Source: Spirochaetia bacterium (GTDB lineage: Bacteria > Spirochaetota > Leptospirae > Leptospirales > Leptonemataceae). From it: a DNA stretch of 5,651 nucleotides. The DNA lies in the NCBI GenBank assembly GCA_016195395.1, contig JACPZR010000048.1:1-5651 (forward strand), read 5' to 3'. This document shows positions 1 through 5,586 of the stretch, piece by piece. Both the position numbers and the translations under genes were made by a program. Under the pieces are notes generated by a model, which saw nothing but the letters and a program-made list of their open reading frames with translations, did not search any database and had not been told where the DNA came from. Each line of letters begins with the position of its first letter. Position 1 is the first letter of the stretch.

Positions 1-852
1 CACGGCGAACAGCTCTTCCACCGGCTGTACAACGGCTTCATCCTTGCTTTCAGGATTGAGGAGAGCGGAGGTCAAACCAATAAAGAGGTCCAGTGGAAGC
101 GCTCCGACAAGTTCTTTCACCGCCGCGGACGTCACTTTGCGTCCCGAGAATGTGATGGCCTGTTCAAGAAAGGAGAGGCTGTCGCGCACGGAGCCGTCAC
201 CGCGGCGGGCCACCCAGAACAACGCCTCGTCCTCTGCGTCGATCTTTTCGCGGCGACAGAGTTCTTTGAGATACTCTTGGATGATTTTCAGCTGCACTTT
301 GCGGAATGTGAATACCTGGCAGCGGGAGAGAATCGTTTCCGGAATCTTGTTCAGTTCCGTTGTTGCAAGAACAAACAACACGTGCGGCGGAGGCTCTTCG
401 AGAGTTTTCAGGAGCGCGTTGAAGGCCTCGGTGGTCAGCATGTGAACTTCGTCAATGATGTAGACTTTGCGCTTGGCGTGCATGGGCGGAAACTGCACGT
501 TCTCCCGAAGCTCACGCACGTGTTCAATTTTGCGCTGGGAAGCGGCGTCGATTTCAAGAATGTCCAACGCCGTGTTGTTCAAAATAGCAAGGCAGTTTTC
601 GCACGCATCGCATGGTTCCACGCCCTGAGGATTCAAACAATTCACGCGCTTGGCAAGAATGCGCGCGAGCGTGGTCTTCCCAACGCCGCGTGGTCCAAAA
701 AATAGATACGCGGAACCGATCCGTCCGGCTTCAATGGCGTTGGACAGAACGCGGACCGCCGTGTGTTGCTGCACCACGTCACCGAATTTCTGCGGGCGAT
801 ATTTGCGGGCGAGGACAAGGTGCCCGGGTTGAGCGTCGAGCTCGGAAGCCAT
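1..852 (-). CDS. dnaX: DNA polymerase III subunit gamma/tau (DnaX), N-terminal part, cut by window edge
   Basis: DnaX is the ATPase motor of the replicative clamp loader, which opens the beta clamp and places it on primed DNA. I translated the minus strand from the ATG at 852 and got 284 codons without a stop; the rest lies beyond the left edge. Landmarks are the LARKYRPQKF start (14-23), the Walker A loop GPRGVGKTT (53-61), the zinc module C-x8-C-x2-C-x2-C (Cys72, 81, 84, 87), Walker B with IIDEVHML (132-139), sensor 1 LATTE (162-166), the SRC motif (176-178) whose Arg serves the neighbouring subunit, and GDGSVRDSLS (218-227) in the lid domain. All catalytic features are intact. No Shine-Dalgarno sequence is visible before 852. 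An in-frame ATG at 891 would add 13 residues, but family members normally begin about ten residues before LARKYRP, so 852 is preferred. It diverges from the caspase-like gene. Confidence 0.96.
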   Translation of the reverse strand, partial: MASELDAQPGHLVLARKYRPQKFGDVVQQHTAVRVLSNAIEAGRIGSAYLFFGPRGVGKTTLARILAKRVNCLNPQGVEPCDACENCLAILNNTALDILEIDAASQRKIEHVRELRENVQFPPMHAKRKVYIIDEVHMLTTEAFNALLKTLEEPPPHVLFVLATTELNKIPETILSRCQVFTFRKVQLKIIQEYLKELCRREKIDAEDEALFWVARRGDGSVRDSLSFLEQAITFSGRKVTSAAVKELVGALPLDLFIGLTSALLNPESKDEAVVQPVEELFAV

Positions 853-946
853 AAAGAACAGGATCGGGCACAGAGGGGTCTTGGTCAACATGGAAAAGGC
901 GATATTTGCCGTTGACGATGGGGCCGCCGGGCTGGAAAATGGGGGC
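853..946. promoter_or_regulatory. divergent spacer between dnaX and the caspase-like gene, with a weak promoter candidate for the latter
   Basis: These 94 bp separate two divergently transcribed genes, so both promoters should lie here or reach into the coding ends. On the plus strand, TTGACG (912-917) is followed after 17 bp by GAAAAT (935-940), matching the sigma-70 consensus at 5 of 6 and 4 of 6 positions. Its start point would fall at about 947, the first base of the ATG, implying a leaderless message. The -10 box lacks its initial T, so the match is weak. On the minus strand TTGACC (888-883) has no acceptable -10 partner before the dnaX start. A GAGGGG at 873-878 could be a ribosome site for an alternative plus-strand ATG at 890. 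Confidence 0.3.
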
Positions 947-2203
947 ATGACACATCGCTTCGTGGTTCAGTCCTTTGTTAAGAGCTTTCTTTTTGTATTT
1001 GCGTGCGGCACCGCCGGCCTCCTTGCAGATGCGCCGGAACGCATACACCCCAGCCGGCCGGTGGGCGTTGTCGATACTCATCCGCGGTCGCGCGCGGTTC
1101 TCCCTGAAGCGACGGTCAAGATTTCTGGACTCAAAGCTGTCATGCTCGGCGGCAACGTGGACGGACCCAGCGGCAGTACCACGCGCTCCTATGCGCAGTA
1201 TTTAAAAAATGTCGCCTCTGTTCTCCGCAGCCGCGGCGTCCAAGTCACAGAGATCTATGCACCCACGTCGATGGACACAATCCGCAACGCCGTGAAGGGC
1301 GCGCACTTCATCGCATACGCCGGGCACGGCATTGGTGATTCCAACGCGCCCAGCTACAAAGCCAAACTGAGTCCCGCAGGTATGCTCGTAGTGAACGAGG
1401 TGTGGATTGGCGAATCCGACGTGCGTTCTTGGGAGCCGGCGCCGGGCGCCATTGTTCTCTATATGGGCGCATGCTTCACTGCCGGCAATGCCGGGACAGA
1501 CATGGGCAAGGTCAGCGAAGAAGAAGCAAAGCGACGGATTGCTGCGTATTCAAAACCATTCATGGATGCCAAGTTCAGCGGCTACTATGCGGCATGGTGG
1601 GATTCGCCCATTCAGGCCGTGATCGCTCAGGCATTTGCGGGGAAAACGCTCGGTGAGGCCTACGACCTCTCCGGGGGAACCCAGGGAGTGACCAAGATAC
1701 GCCATCCGGATGCATCGGACCGGGACATGTGGTACCACAAGGACCGACGTGCTGAAGGCACGGTATTTGATTATGCGTTCGTGGGAACCGGAAGTGGTCG
1801 CTTGGAGTCGCTCTTTAAGAAGGGCGCATCCAATGACAACAATGTGGACCCGTCGGACAACCGGCCGGCAAAGATCGACGCGTCGCAGAATCGCCCGATG
1901 CTTGATGCGTTATACAGCGGCAATGATGAGAGAGCAAAGAAGGCGCTCATGGCCGGGGCAGACCCCAACGCGCAGTTCGACGGATGGCCGGCGCTGCATT
2001 TGGCGGTGTACTTTGACCGCCGCGCTGTCGTACCTCTTTTGCTCGAGCGGAAGGCAAATGTCAACTTCGAGATCGACGGGTACAACGCCCTGGCTCTGGC
2101 AGAAGCCTACGAACGCGCTGAAATTGCGGACATGCTGAAGAAAGCGGGCGCCACAAAGAGCCGTGCGTTCCGGGCGGCCAAGAAGCCCGCGGTCAGAAAG
2201 TAA
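947..2203 (+). CDS. secreted caspase/CHAT-like domain protein with C-terminal ankyrin repeats
   Basis: Uncharacterised 418-residue protein. Residues 1-27 look like a Sec signal peptide: Arg4 and Lys12, then the hydrophobic run SFLFVFACGTAGLLA, with likely cleavage after Ala27. The middle domain (about 55-290) has the arrangement of clan CD caspase-like folds: a strand ending in YAGHG with His127, and a later strand IVLYMGACFTAG with Cys176, a possible His/Cys dyad. Residues 314-409 form three ankyrin repeats of 32 residues, recognisable by GADPNAQFDG, ALHLAVYFD, VVPLLLERKANVNF and ALALAEA. A basic tail (KSRAFRAAKKPAVRK) closes the protein. The ATG at 947 is chosen because it places the signal peptide at the N-terminus; in-frame starts at 881 (TTG) and 890 (ATG) exist and the second has an SD-like GAGGGG, 11 nt away. 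Ankyrin repeats suggest protein binding. Peptidase activity is inferred from two motifs only; the domain could be inactive or a related non-peptidase family. Confidence 0.85.
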   Translation: MTHRFVVQSFVKSFLFVFACGTAGLLADAPERIHPSRPVGVVDTHPRSRAVLPEATVKISGLKAVMLGGNVDGPSGSTTRSYAQYLKNVASVLRSRGVQVTEIYAPTSMDTIRNAVKGAHFIAYAGHGIGDSNAPSYKAKLSPAGMLVVNEVWIGESDVRSWEPAPGAIVLYMGACFTAGNAGTDMGKVSEEEAKRRIAAYSKPFMDAKFSGYYAAWWDSPIQAVIAQAFAGKTLGEAYDLSGGTQGVTKIRHPDASDRDMWYHKDRRAEGTVFDYAFVGTGSGRLESLFKKGASNDNNVDPSDNRPAKIDASQNRPMLDALYSGNDERAKKALMAGADPNAQFDGWPALHLAVYFDRRAVVPLLLERKANVNFEIDGYNALALAEAYERAEIADMLKKAGATKSRAFRAAKKPAVRK

Positions 2204-4610
2204 ACCGCCCCTGCTCACGCTCCCCCTTCAGGCTTTCTTTGAGATCCTGGATCAGCCGGCCAAAATAGCCGGCGGGAGCGAAGTGTTCCCAGACCTCGCG
2301 GTATACTTCCAAGAGCAGGCGGTGATATGCCTCCGGACTCCAAAGCGGCGCTTTTTTCCCGGCCAAGACTGATTCCTCAGGTATGTAGCGTTTGCCTGGA
2401 TTCCTCTCCTTTGGATGACCAAGCAGATATCTGACTTTTTCACCTGCCGTGGTTTCAATACCTAGAGCGGCCAGCTCGTTAAGAGAAGCAGCTGCGGCGC
2501 CCGCTACCTCGTAATCCTCCCTTGCGCGGGTAGCCGTCCGGCGAATCAAGAGGTCCTTCCAGTTTACTTGGCGGTCGTAGAGGCGAGTTAGTTGTGTGCT
2601 GAATATAGCGTCCATCTGTGGATGCAGCATGCGCAGGGTGGATGCATGTTCCGCTGTGATCATCGCATTTAGGAAATCCATCTGGGATTGTTTCATGTAC
2701 GGTGTTGTGTCTTTTCGCCGCGCTGCAATGCCGCGGATCTTCAGAGACCCGGTTGAAAGTCGGCCAAAATATTTAGTGGCCACAGGCATTTCAGAATCCT
2801 GACGCGACGGAACAAAGACAATCCAGGAATACGTGCCTTCCGATACGATTTCAATTCCGGTGTGATCGTAAATGCTCTGTAAAAGATGCAGCAGAAGAGG
2901 ATCGTCATCTGAAGTAAAAGCGCCGTCATCCCGCTTAATAAACAGACAATCCGTAATGGCATGAACCAGAGTGTAGCCCGACTGCTCGGCCAGCTCTTTG
3001 GCACGCAGGAGTTTGTCTCGACCGAATGCCGTTACAGCCTCATGCGATTCCAGTTTTCCGAATTTTGCGTTTCGATATCCCAGATAGCCGAAGCTGGTGA
3101 CCAAAAGCCACTTAAGCGAGCTCTGACGTTCGTCGATCACATCATGCTCCGGACCGACTGTCTCCTTGAGTCGCTTCTTTAGGTAACGCCTTCTTGCGAG
3201 AATCGGGGCCAGGGCTTCCGGAACTATGCCGCGTCGTCTGCGACAAATCCAAGACACTGACTCAGGAACCTCTTCTCCGGAACTACAGCAGTCACAACTC
3301 ACCGTCTCCGGAGAGATATTATGATTCACCATGATGCTGGGGTACATCTGACTGTAGTCGATTTGAATAACGTTTTCATGAACGGGTCCAGAGCGGATAT
3401 CGGGCTCATAGACAAGCCCTCCCTTATCAACCGTCAGAAGTTCGAGCGCAGATTTCTCTTTTTCAGTACGGCTTTTTTGCCAGGGCACAAGATAACCTCT
3501 TTTGATCGCCACTTCTGTCTGGATCGCAGTCATGGCAGTGCCCGTTGAAGAACGAGCCAGCCGCTGTACGGGAAGCCGTGAAAGACGCGCAAGTTCAATG
3601 ATTCCCGCGAGCCGACTCTCCCTAAAGACAAACGAGTTAAACGAATCTATATGCCATCTGCCGAACAGTGGATACGAAGGTGCGCGGTAGATGACACTTC
3701 CGTAGGAGAGATAGCTGGTCCCTTTGGTGACGATCTTACGGCGCGTATATAAAGGATCTCGGTCAAATAGAAGGGAGTGACCACATTCTTGTGCGGCGGC
3801 AAACAGCGCGGGAAATATCGTCTGATCCCCGTGCGCTGAAAGGATAACGTCCGGGTCGTAGGAACTGAGGATATCATTGATTCTATCCAATCCGTTGCCG
3901 GATGCATCTAACATCACTTCCTCGCGAATGTTGTCGTATTCAAAGATCAGCGGACCGGCTTTCCCAACTCCGAGACGATAATTCCCAGCGAGGGACATCC
4001 GCAATATTCGCATGGTGGGCAGGGAATACTCAAAACTTTCATGTGGTTCCAAGGCTGTAATGCCACGCAGAGAGCACTGCTCGAAATTTCCAGCGATGGT
4101 CCGGTCTGCAAATACTCTAACTGCGGCCAGCGGAAACACCCCCTTTTCCAACATGTAATGGGTGGTCAGCTCTATGTCGCTGTGATAGATATCAAGTTTC
4201 TCAAAGAATTCGTAGAGCTTTGTATGGATCGTTCGGAGAAAATGTGGCCGCTGAATTCGATACTCCAGAACTGGAATTCTTTGATCTCTGTAAAAATGCA
4301 GCTTCTCTACAACTCTTGGGGATTGTGCCAGAATCCCCAAGTCGTTTAGGCGATGAGTAAGTTGCTGCAGAAGTTTTTCATTCCCTGCGACAAATATTCC
4401 GGGCATAAACACATCTTTGATCAGCCAGGCTTTTCCACCTTTGTCGATAACCCAGACGTGTACAACGTCTTCCAAGTGATAGATATCAAAGATATGTCCT
4501 TCGAGAGTGAAGGGAGTCCCTGGAGACGCCCCCACTTGGCCCGGAGGCGAACTGCTTCGATCAGAATGGAAGTTCGCCCCTTCACTTGCTATCTCCCTCG
4601 GCAAAGACAT
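2193..4610 (-). CDS. family B DNA polymerase, divergent, with a degenerate 3'-5' exonuclease domain
   Basis: An 805-residue template-directed DNA polymerase. After a probably disordered N-terminus (1-33) comes the N-terminal domain (about 34-190), then an exonuclease-fold region (about 195-350), then palm, fingers and thumb. Motif A is IDYSQMYPSI (417-426, Asp418). Motif B is KWLLVTSFG (500-508), with Val-Thr where Asn-Ser is usual. Motif C is HAITDC (550-555), which keeps Asp554 but has Ile552 for the first Asp. KYFGRL (613-618) and KIRGIAARRKD (624-634) fit the thumb-side KKRY and KG..xxRRD elements. No Asp-x-Glu, Asn-x3-Phe-Asp or Tyr-x3-Asp exonuclease motif survives, so proofreading is probably absent. 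Cys439, 441, 442 and 456 form a cluster between motifs A and B. It follows and overlaps the 117-residue gene by 29 bp. GGAGG abuts the ATG, so TTG at 4604 may be the true start. It resembles bacterial PolB paralogues and archaeal PolB2 more than E. coli Pol II. Confidence 0.92.
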   Translation of the reverse strand: MSLPREIASEGANFHSDRSSSPPGQVGASPGTPFTLEGHIFDIYHLEDVVHVWVIDKGGKAWLIKDVFMPGIFVAGNEKLLQQLTHRLNDLGILAQSPRVVEKLHFYRDQRIPVLEYRIQRPHFLRTIHTKLYEFFEKLDIYHSDIELTTHYMLEKGVFPLAAVRVFADRTIAGNFEQCSLRGITALEPHESFEYSLPTMRILRMSLAGNYRLGVGKAGPLIFEYDNIREEVMLDASGNGLDRINDILSSYDPDVILSAHGDQTIFPALFAAAQECGHSLLFDRDPLYTRRKIVTKGTSYLSYGSVIYRAPSYPLFGRWHIDSFNSFVFRESRLAGIIELARLSRLPVQRLARSSTGTAMTAIQTEVAIKRGYLVPWQKSRTEKEKSALELLTVDKGGLVYEPDIRSGPVHENVIQIDYSQMYPSIMVNHNISPETVSCDCCSSGEEVPESVSWICRRRRGIVPEALAPILARRRYLKKRLKETVGPEHDVIDERQSSLKWLLVTSFGYLGYRNAKFGKLESHEAVTAFGRDKLLRAKELAEQSGYTLVHAITDCLFIKRDDGAFTSDDDPLLLHLLQSIYDHTGIEIVSEGTYSWIVFVPSRQDSEMPVATKYFGRLSTGSLKIRGIAARRKDTTPYMKQSQMDFLNAMITAEHASTLRMLHPQMDAIFSTQLTRLYDRQVNWKDLLIRRTATRAREDYEVAGAAAASLNELAALGIETTAGEKVRYLLGHPKERNPGKRYIPEESVLAGKKAPLWSPEAYHRLLLEVYREVWEHFAPAGYFGRLIQDLKESLKGEREQGRFTF
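2255..2273. repeat. GCCGGC inverted repeat just past the convergent gene ends
   Basis: Two copies of GCCGGC (2255-2260 and 2268-2273) flank CAAAATA and can pair as a 6-bp GC stem with a 7-nt loop on either strand. It lies within the polymerase C-terminal coding region, about 50 bp beyond the stop of the plus-strand caspase-like gene, which has no other visible hairpin to end its transcript. No U-tract follows on the plus strand, so Rho-independent termination is not supported. GCCGGC is self-complementary, and the pair could be coincidental in GC-rich codons for Ala-Gly. Confidence 0.25.
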
Positions 4611-4935
4611 CCTCCGGTTTTTCAGGGCTACACCTCACTGCCGCCTCTAATGCATGGATCCGAAGAACACATTCCTTCATAGTCTCCTCCAGACTGATGG
4701 TTACTTTTTCCAGATTCGAAATATACCTTTCCTGCTCCACTATGACCGATAAGAGAAGCGCGTCGGCGGGATTCGACGAAGCGGCCAGTACACCAGACTG
4801 AACGTGAATTTTAGCGTATCTCATCAAACGATCAAATATCTCCTGGTCTTCCTTCCGGAGCGCACGGCGGAATTTGGCGAATCTCTTACGAAAAATCTCC
4901 AACTGCCAAGAGTATGGCGCAACGGTACGACCCAA
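4582..4935 (-). CDS. small helical protein of unknown function, first gene of the polymerase operon
   Basis: 117 residues, no family recognised with certainty. It appears entirely helical. A strongly basic amphipathic segment (about 10-28, WQLEIFRKRF then AKFRRALRK) leads into EDQEIFDRLMRY and AKIHVQSGVL. A helix around 57-85 (PADALLLSVIVEQERYISNL, then EKVTISLEETM) has coiled-coil character, and the tail (103-117) is acidic and polar. No signal peptide or membrane segment is seen, so it is probably cytoplasmic. The start is TTG at 4935: an in-frame TAG lies two codons upstream, and GGGGTA at 4945-4940 gives an SD-like site about 5-6 nt away. The TGA stop sits 29 bp inside the polymerase gene, so the two are almost surely co-transcribed and translationally coupled. 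The basic face and location suggest a DNA-binding or polymerase-binding accessory factor; this is inference only. Confidence 0.8.
   Translation of the reverse strand: MGRTVAPYSWQLEIFRKRFAKFRRALRKEDQEIFDRLMRYAKIHVQSGVLAASSNPADALLLSVIVEQERYISNLEKVTISLEETMKECVLRIHALEAAVRCSPEKPEDVFAEGDSK
4611..4615 (-). promoter_or_regulatory. ribosome binding site of the polymerase gene, start-deciding
   Basis: A perfect GGAGG on the minus strand ends directly against the ATG at 4610-4608, leaving no spacer. The third codon of the same frame is TTG (4604-4602), six nucleotides from GGAGG, the usual optimum. The sequence therefore favours initiation at TTG 4604, shortening the protein by two residues, although ATG is the conventional call. 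The site lies inside the coding end of the upstream 117-residue gene, as expected for translational coupling. Confidence 0.6.
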
Positions 4936-4945
4936 AATCTACCCC

Positions 4946-4962
4946 ATGACGTACACCGTCAT
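4946..4962. promoter_or_regulatory. inverted repeat ATGACG-N5-CGTCAT at the inferred transcription start, possible operator
   Basis: A perfect 6-bp inverted repeat, ATGACG (4946-4951) and CGTCAT (4957-4962), with a 5-bp centre. It covers the inferred start point (about 4960) and the first part of the leader of the polymerase operon, a classic repressor position. It could also form a small hairpin in the 5' leader just before the GGGG ribosome site. The geometry suits a dimeric helix-turn-helix or ribbon-helix-helix regulator. The regulator is unknown. Confidence 0.45.
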
Positions 4963-4978
4963 TTGTATGCTATTCAAA
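4962..4978. promoter_or_regulatory. inverted repeat TTTG-N9-CAAA over the -10 box, possible operator
   Basis: TTTG (4962-4965) and CAAA (4975-4978) form a 4-bp inverted repeat with a 9-bp spacer, centred on the -10 box of the operon promoter, where a bound repressor would block RNA polymerase. The same stretch holds a 6-bp direct repeat GTATGC (4965-4970 and 4980-4985), 15 bp apart. The arms equal those of the Leptospira interrogans LexA1 site as I remember it (TTTG-N5-CAAA), but the spacer is four bases longer. Four-base arms can arise by chance, so this is tentative. Confidence 0.35.
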
Positions 4979-4996
4979 CGTATGCATTCCTGTCAA
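4967..4996 (-). promoter_or_regulatory. sigma-70-type promoter of the polymerase operon
   Basis: On the minus strand a perfect -35 box TTGACA (4996-4991) is followed after 18 bp by TAGCAT (4972-4967), which matches TATAAT at four positions including the key A and final T. Transcription would start near 4960, giving a leader of about 25 nt with the GGGG ribosome site and the TTG start at 4935. The spacing is coherent from promoter to start codon, which supports it. The preceding gene on the same strand ends at 5023, so this promoter separates the polymerase operon from it. Confidence 0.6.
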
Positions 4997-5022
4997 GCAT
5001 CAATGGCCGTGGGGATAAATTC

Positions 5023-5586
5023 CTAGCTTGTGGGGTCTCGCGCCCGGCGCGAAGAATGGAAACGCGCGCGAAATGATAGCCGGCGCGTGAGTTTGGGCAA
5101 CAGGGCTGTGGTTGCTTCCTCTACCAGTGCGAGTCTAGTTGCACGAAGTATCACGTAACGTTTCTGATGATTTGTCGGAGTTCCGACAAGTCCCACTGAC
5201 CCACCACGTGCCTCATGGATGTCCTGCTCAAGAAGTAGGACGAACATCCGACACCTCGACAACCCATGAAACCGGCAAAGCTGGCTGAATTCAAGCCAGC
5301 GACCCGCATCCAAGCGGACAGAGAGGCGGATCAGTGATTGATGCGGCTGTTGATAGAGTGTGGCGTAGGTCTCTGCCCGTTCCAGCTGGCCGTCAGCCAG
5401 TCGCCAGCGGCACCCGCCGACCAGAAGGCGCACGTAACCGGCAAAATTCAAGTTTGCATCGCGGGCCCGGTCCTTTATGAGCGAAACAAGGCGCAAAGGG
5501 ACCAATAGGGTGACGCTGTTTGAGGCATTTTCAGGAACCCGCCATTCATGATCAATTCTTGCACTTGCTCTCGAATAACCAAACAC
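5023..5586 (-). CDS. DUF1564-like protein, possible ribbon-helix-helix type regulator; 5' end uncertain
   Basis: 187 residues if GTG at 5586 is the start. Residues 23-56 (SVTLLVPLRLVSLIKDRARD, then a short helix to GYVRLLVG) and the core RLSVRLDAGRWLEF (86-99), CRFHGLSRCRMFVLLLEQD (104-122) and VGLVGTPT (131-138) match my memory of DUF1564: a SLLVP-like start, a WxE/WLEF segment, and a G(L/V)SRCxxFVxLLxxD helix followed by GVPT. These proteins form paralogous sets in Leptospira and have been loosely called CopG-like regulators, without proof. The C-terminus (150-187) is very basic. No SD sequence precedes GTG 5586, and the frame stays open to the right edge without a better start, so the true start may lie upstream or outside the window. 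It is on the same strand as the polymerase operon, 87 bp before it, but that operon has its own promoter. Regulation of its neighbour is possible but untested. Confidence 0.75.
   Translation of the reverse strand: MFGYSRASARIDHEWRVPENASNSVTLLVPLRLVSLIKDRARDANLNFAGYVRLLVGGCRWRLADGQLERAETYATLYQQPHQSLIRLSVRLDAGRWLEFSQLCRFHGLSRCRMFVLLLEQDIHEARGGSVGLVGTPTNHQKRYVILRATRLALVEEATTALLPKLTRRLSFRARFHSSRRARDPTS
5038..5052. repeat. perfect GC-rich inverted repeat near the 3' end of the DUF1564-like gene
   Basis: The 15-mer TCGCGCCCGGCGCGA reads as a perfect 7-bp inverted repeat around one central base; as RNA it can form a six-pair hairpin with a 3-nt loop. It lies in the last codons of the gene, about 13 bp before its stop. 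No T-run follows on the minus strand, so it is not a canonical intrinsic terminator. It might stabilise the 3' end of the transcript or weakly attenuate read-through into the polymerase operon. Confidence 0.4.

Noticed and set aside
277..705. Plus-strand open frame of 142 codons, with others at 44-445 and 612-854
   Set aside because: These are antisense shadows of dnaX, whose minus-strand translation shows every expected clamp-loader motif; their own translations have no recognisable features.
995..1006. Possible lipobox (VFAC, Cys20) in the signal peptide of the caspase-like protein
   Set aside because: Phe at -2 and the long hydrophobic stretch continuing past the Cys do not fit a lipoprotein signal; cleavage after Ala27 is more likely.
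779..1081. Minus-strand 100-codon frame spanning the dnaX/caspase spacer
   Set aside because: It overlaps the dnaX N-terminus in another frame and the signal-peptide region of the plus-strand gene, and its translation shows no domain.
4041..4349. Plus-strand frames inside the polymerase (also 4353-4682, 2961-3182 and 3321-3548)
   Set aside because: Antisense to a strong family B polymerase reading frame, with no motifs of their own.
4936..5022. A mobile-element boundary or attachment site upstream of the polymerase operon
   Set aside because: The repeats here are short and sit in promoter positions; no recombinase gene, matching distal repeat or target duplication is visible in the window.
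5038..5052. Intrinsic terminator for the DUF1564-like gene
   Set aside because: The hairpin lies before the stop codon and no T-run follows on the minus strand.
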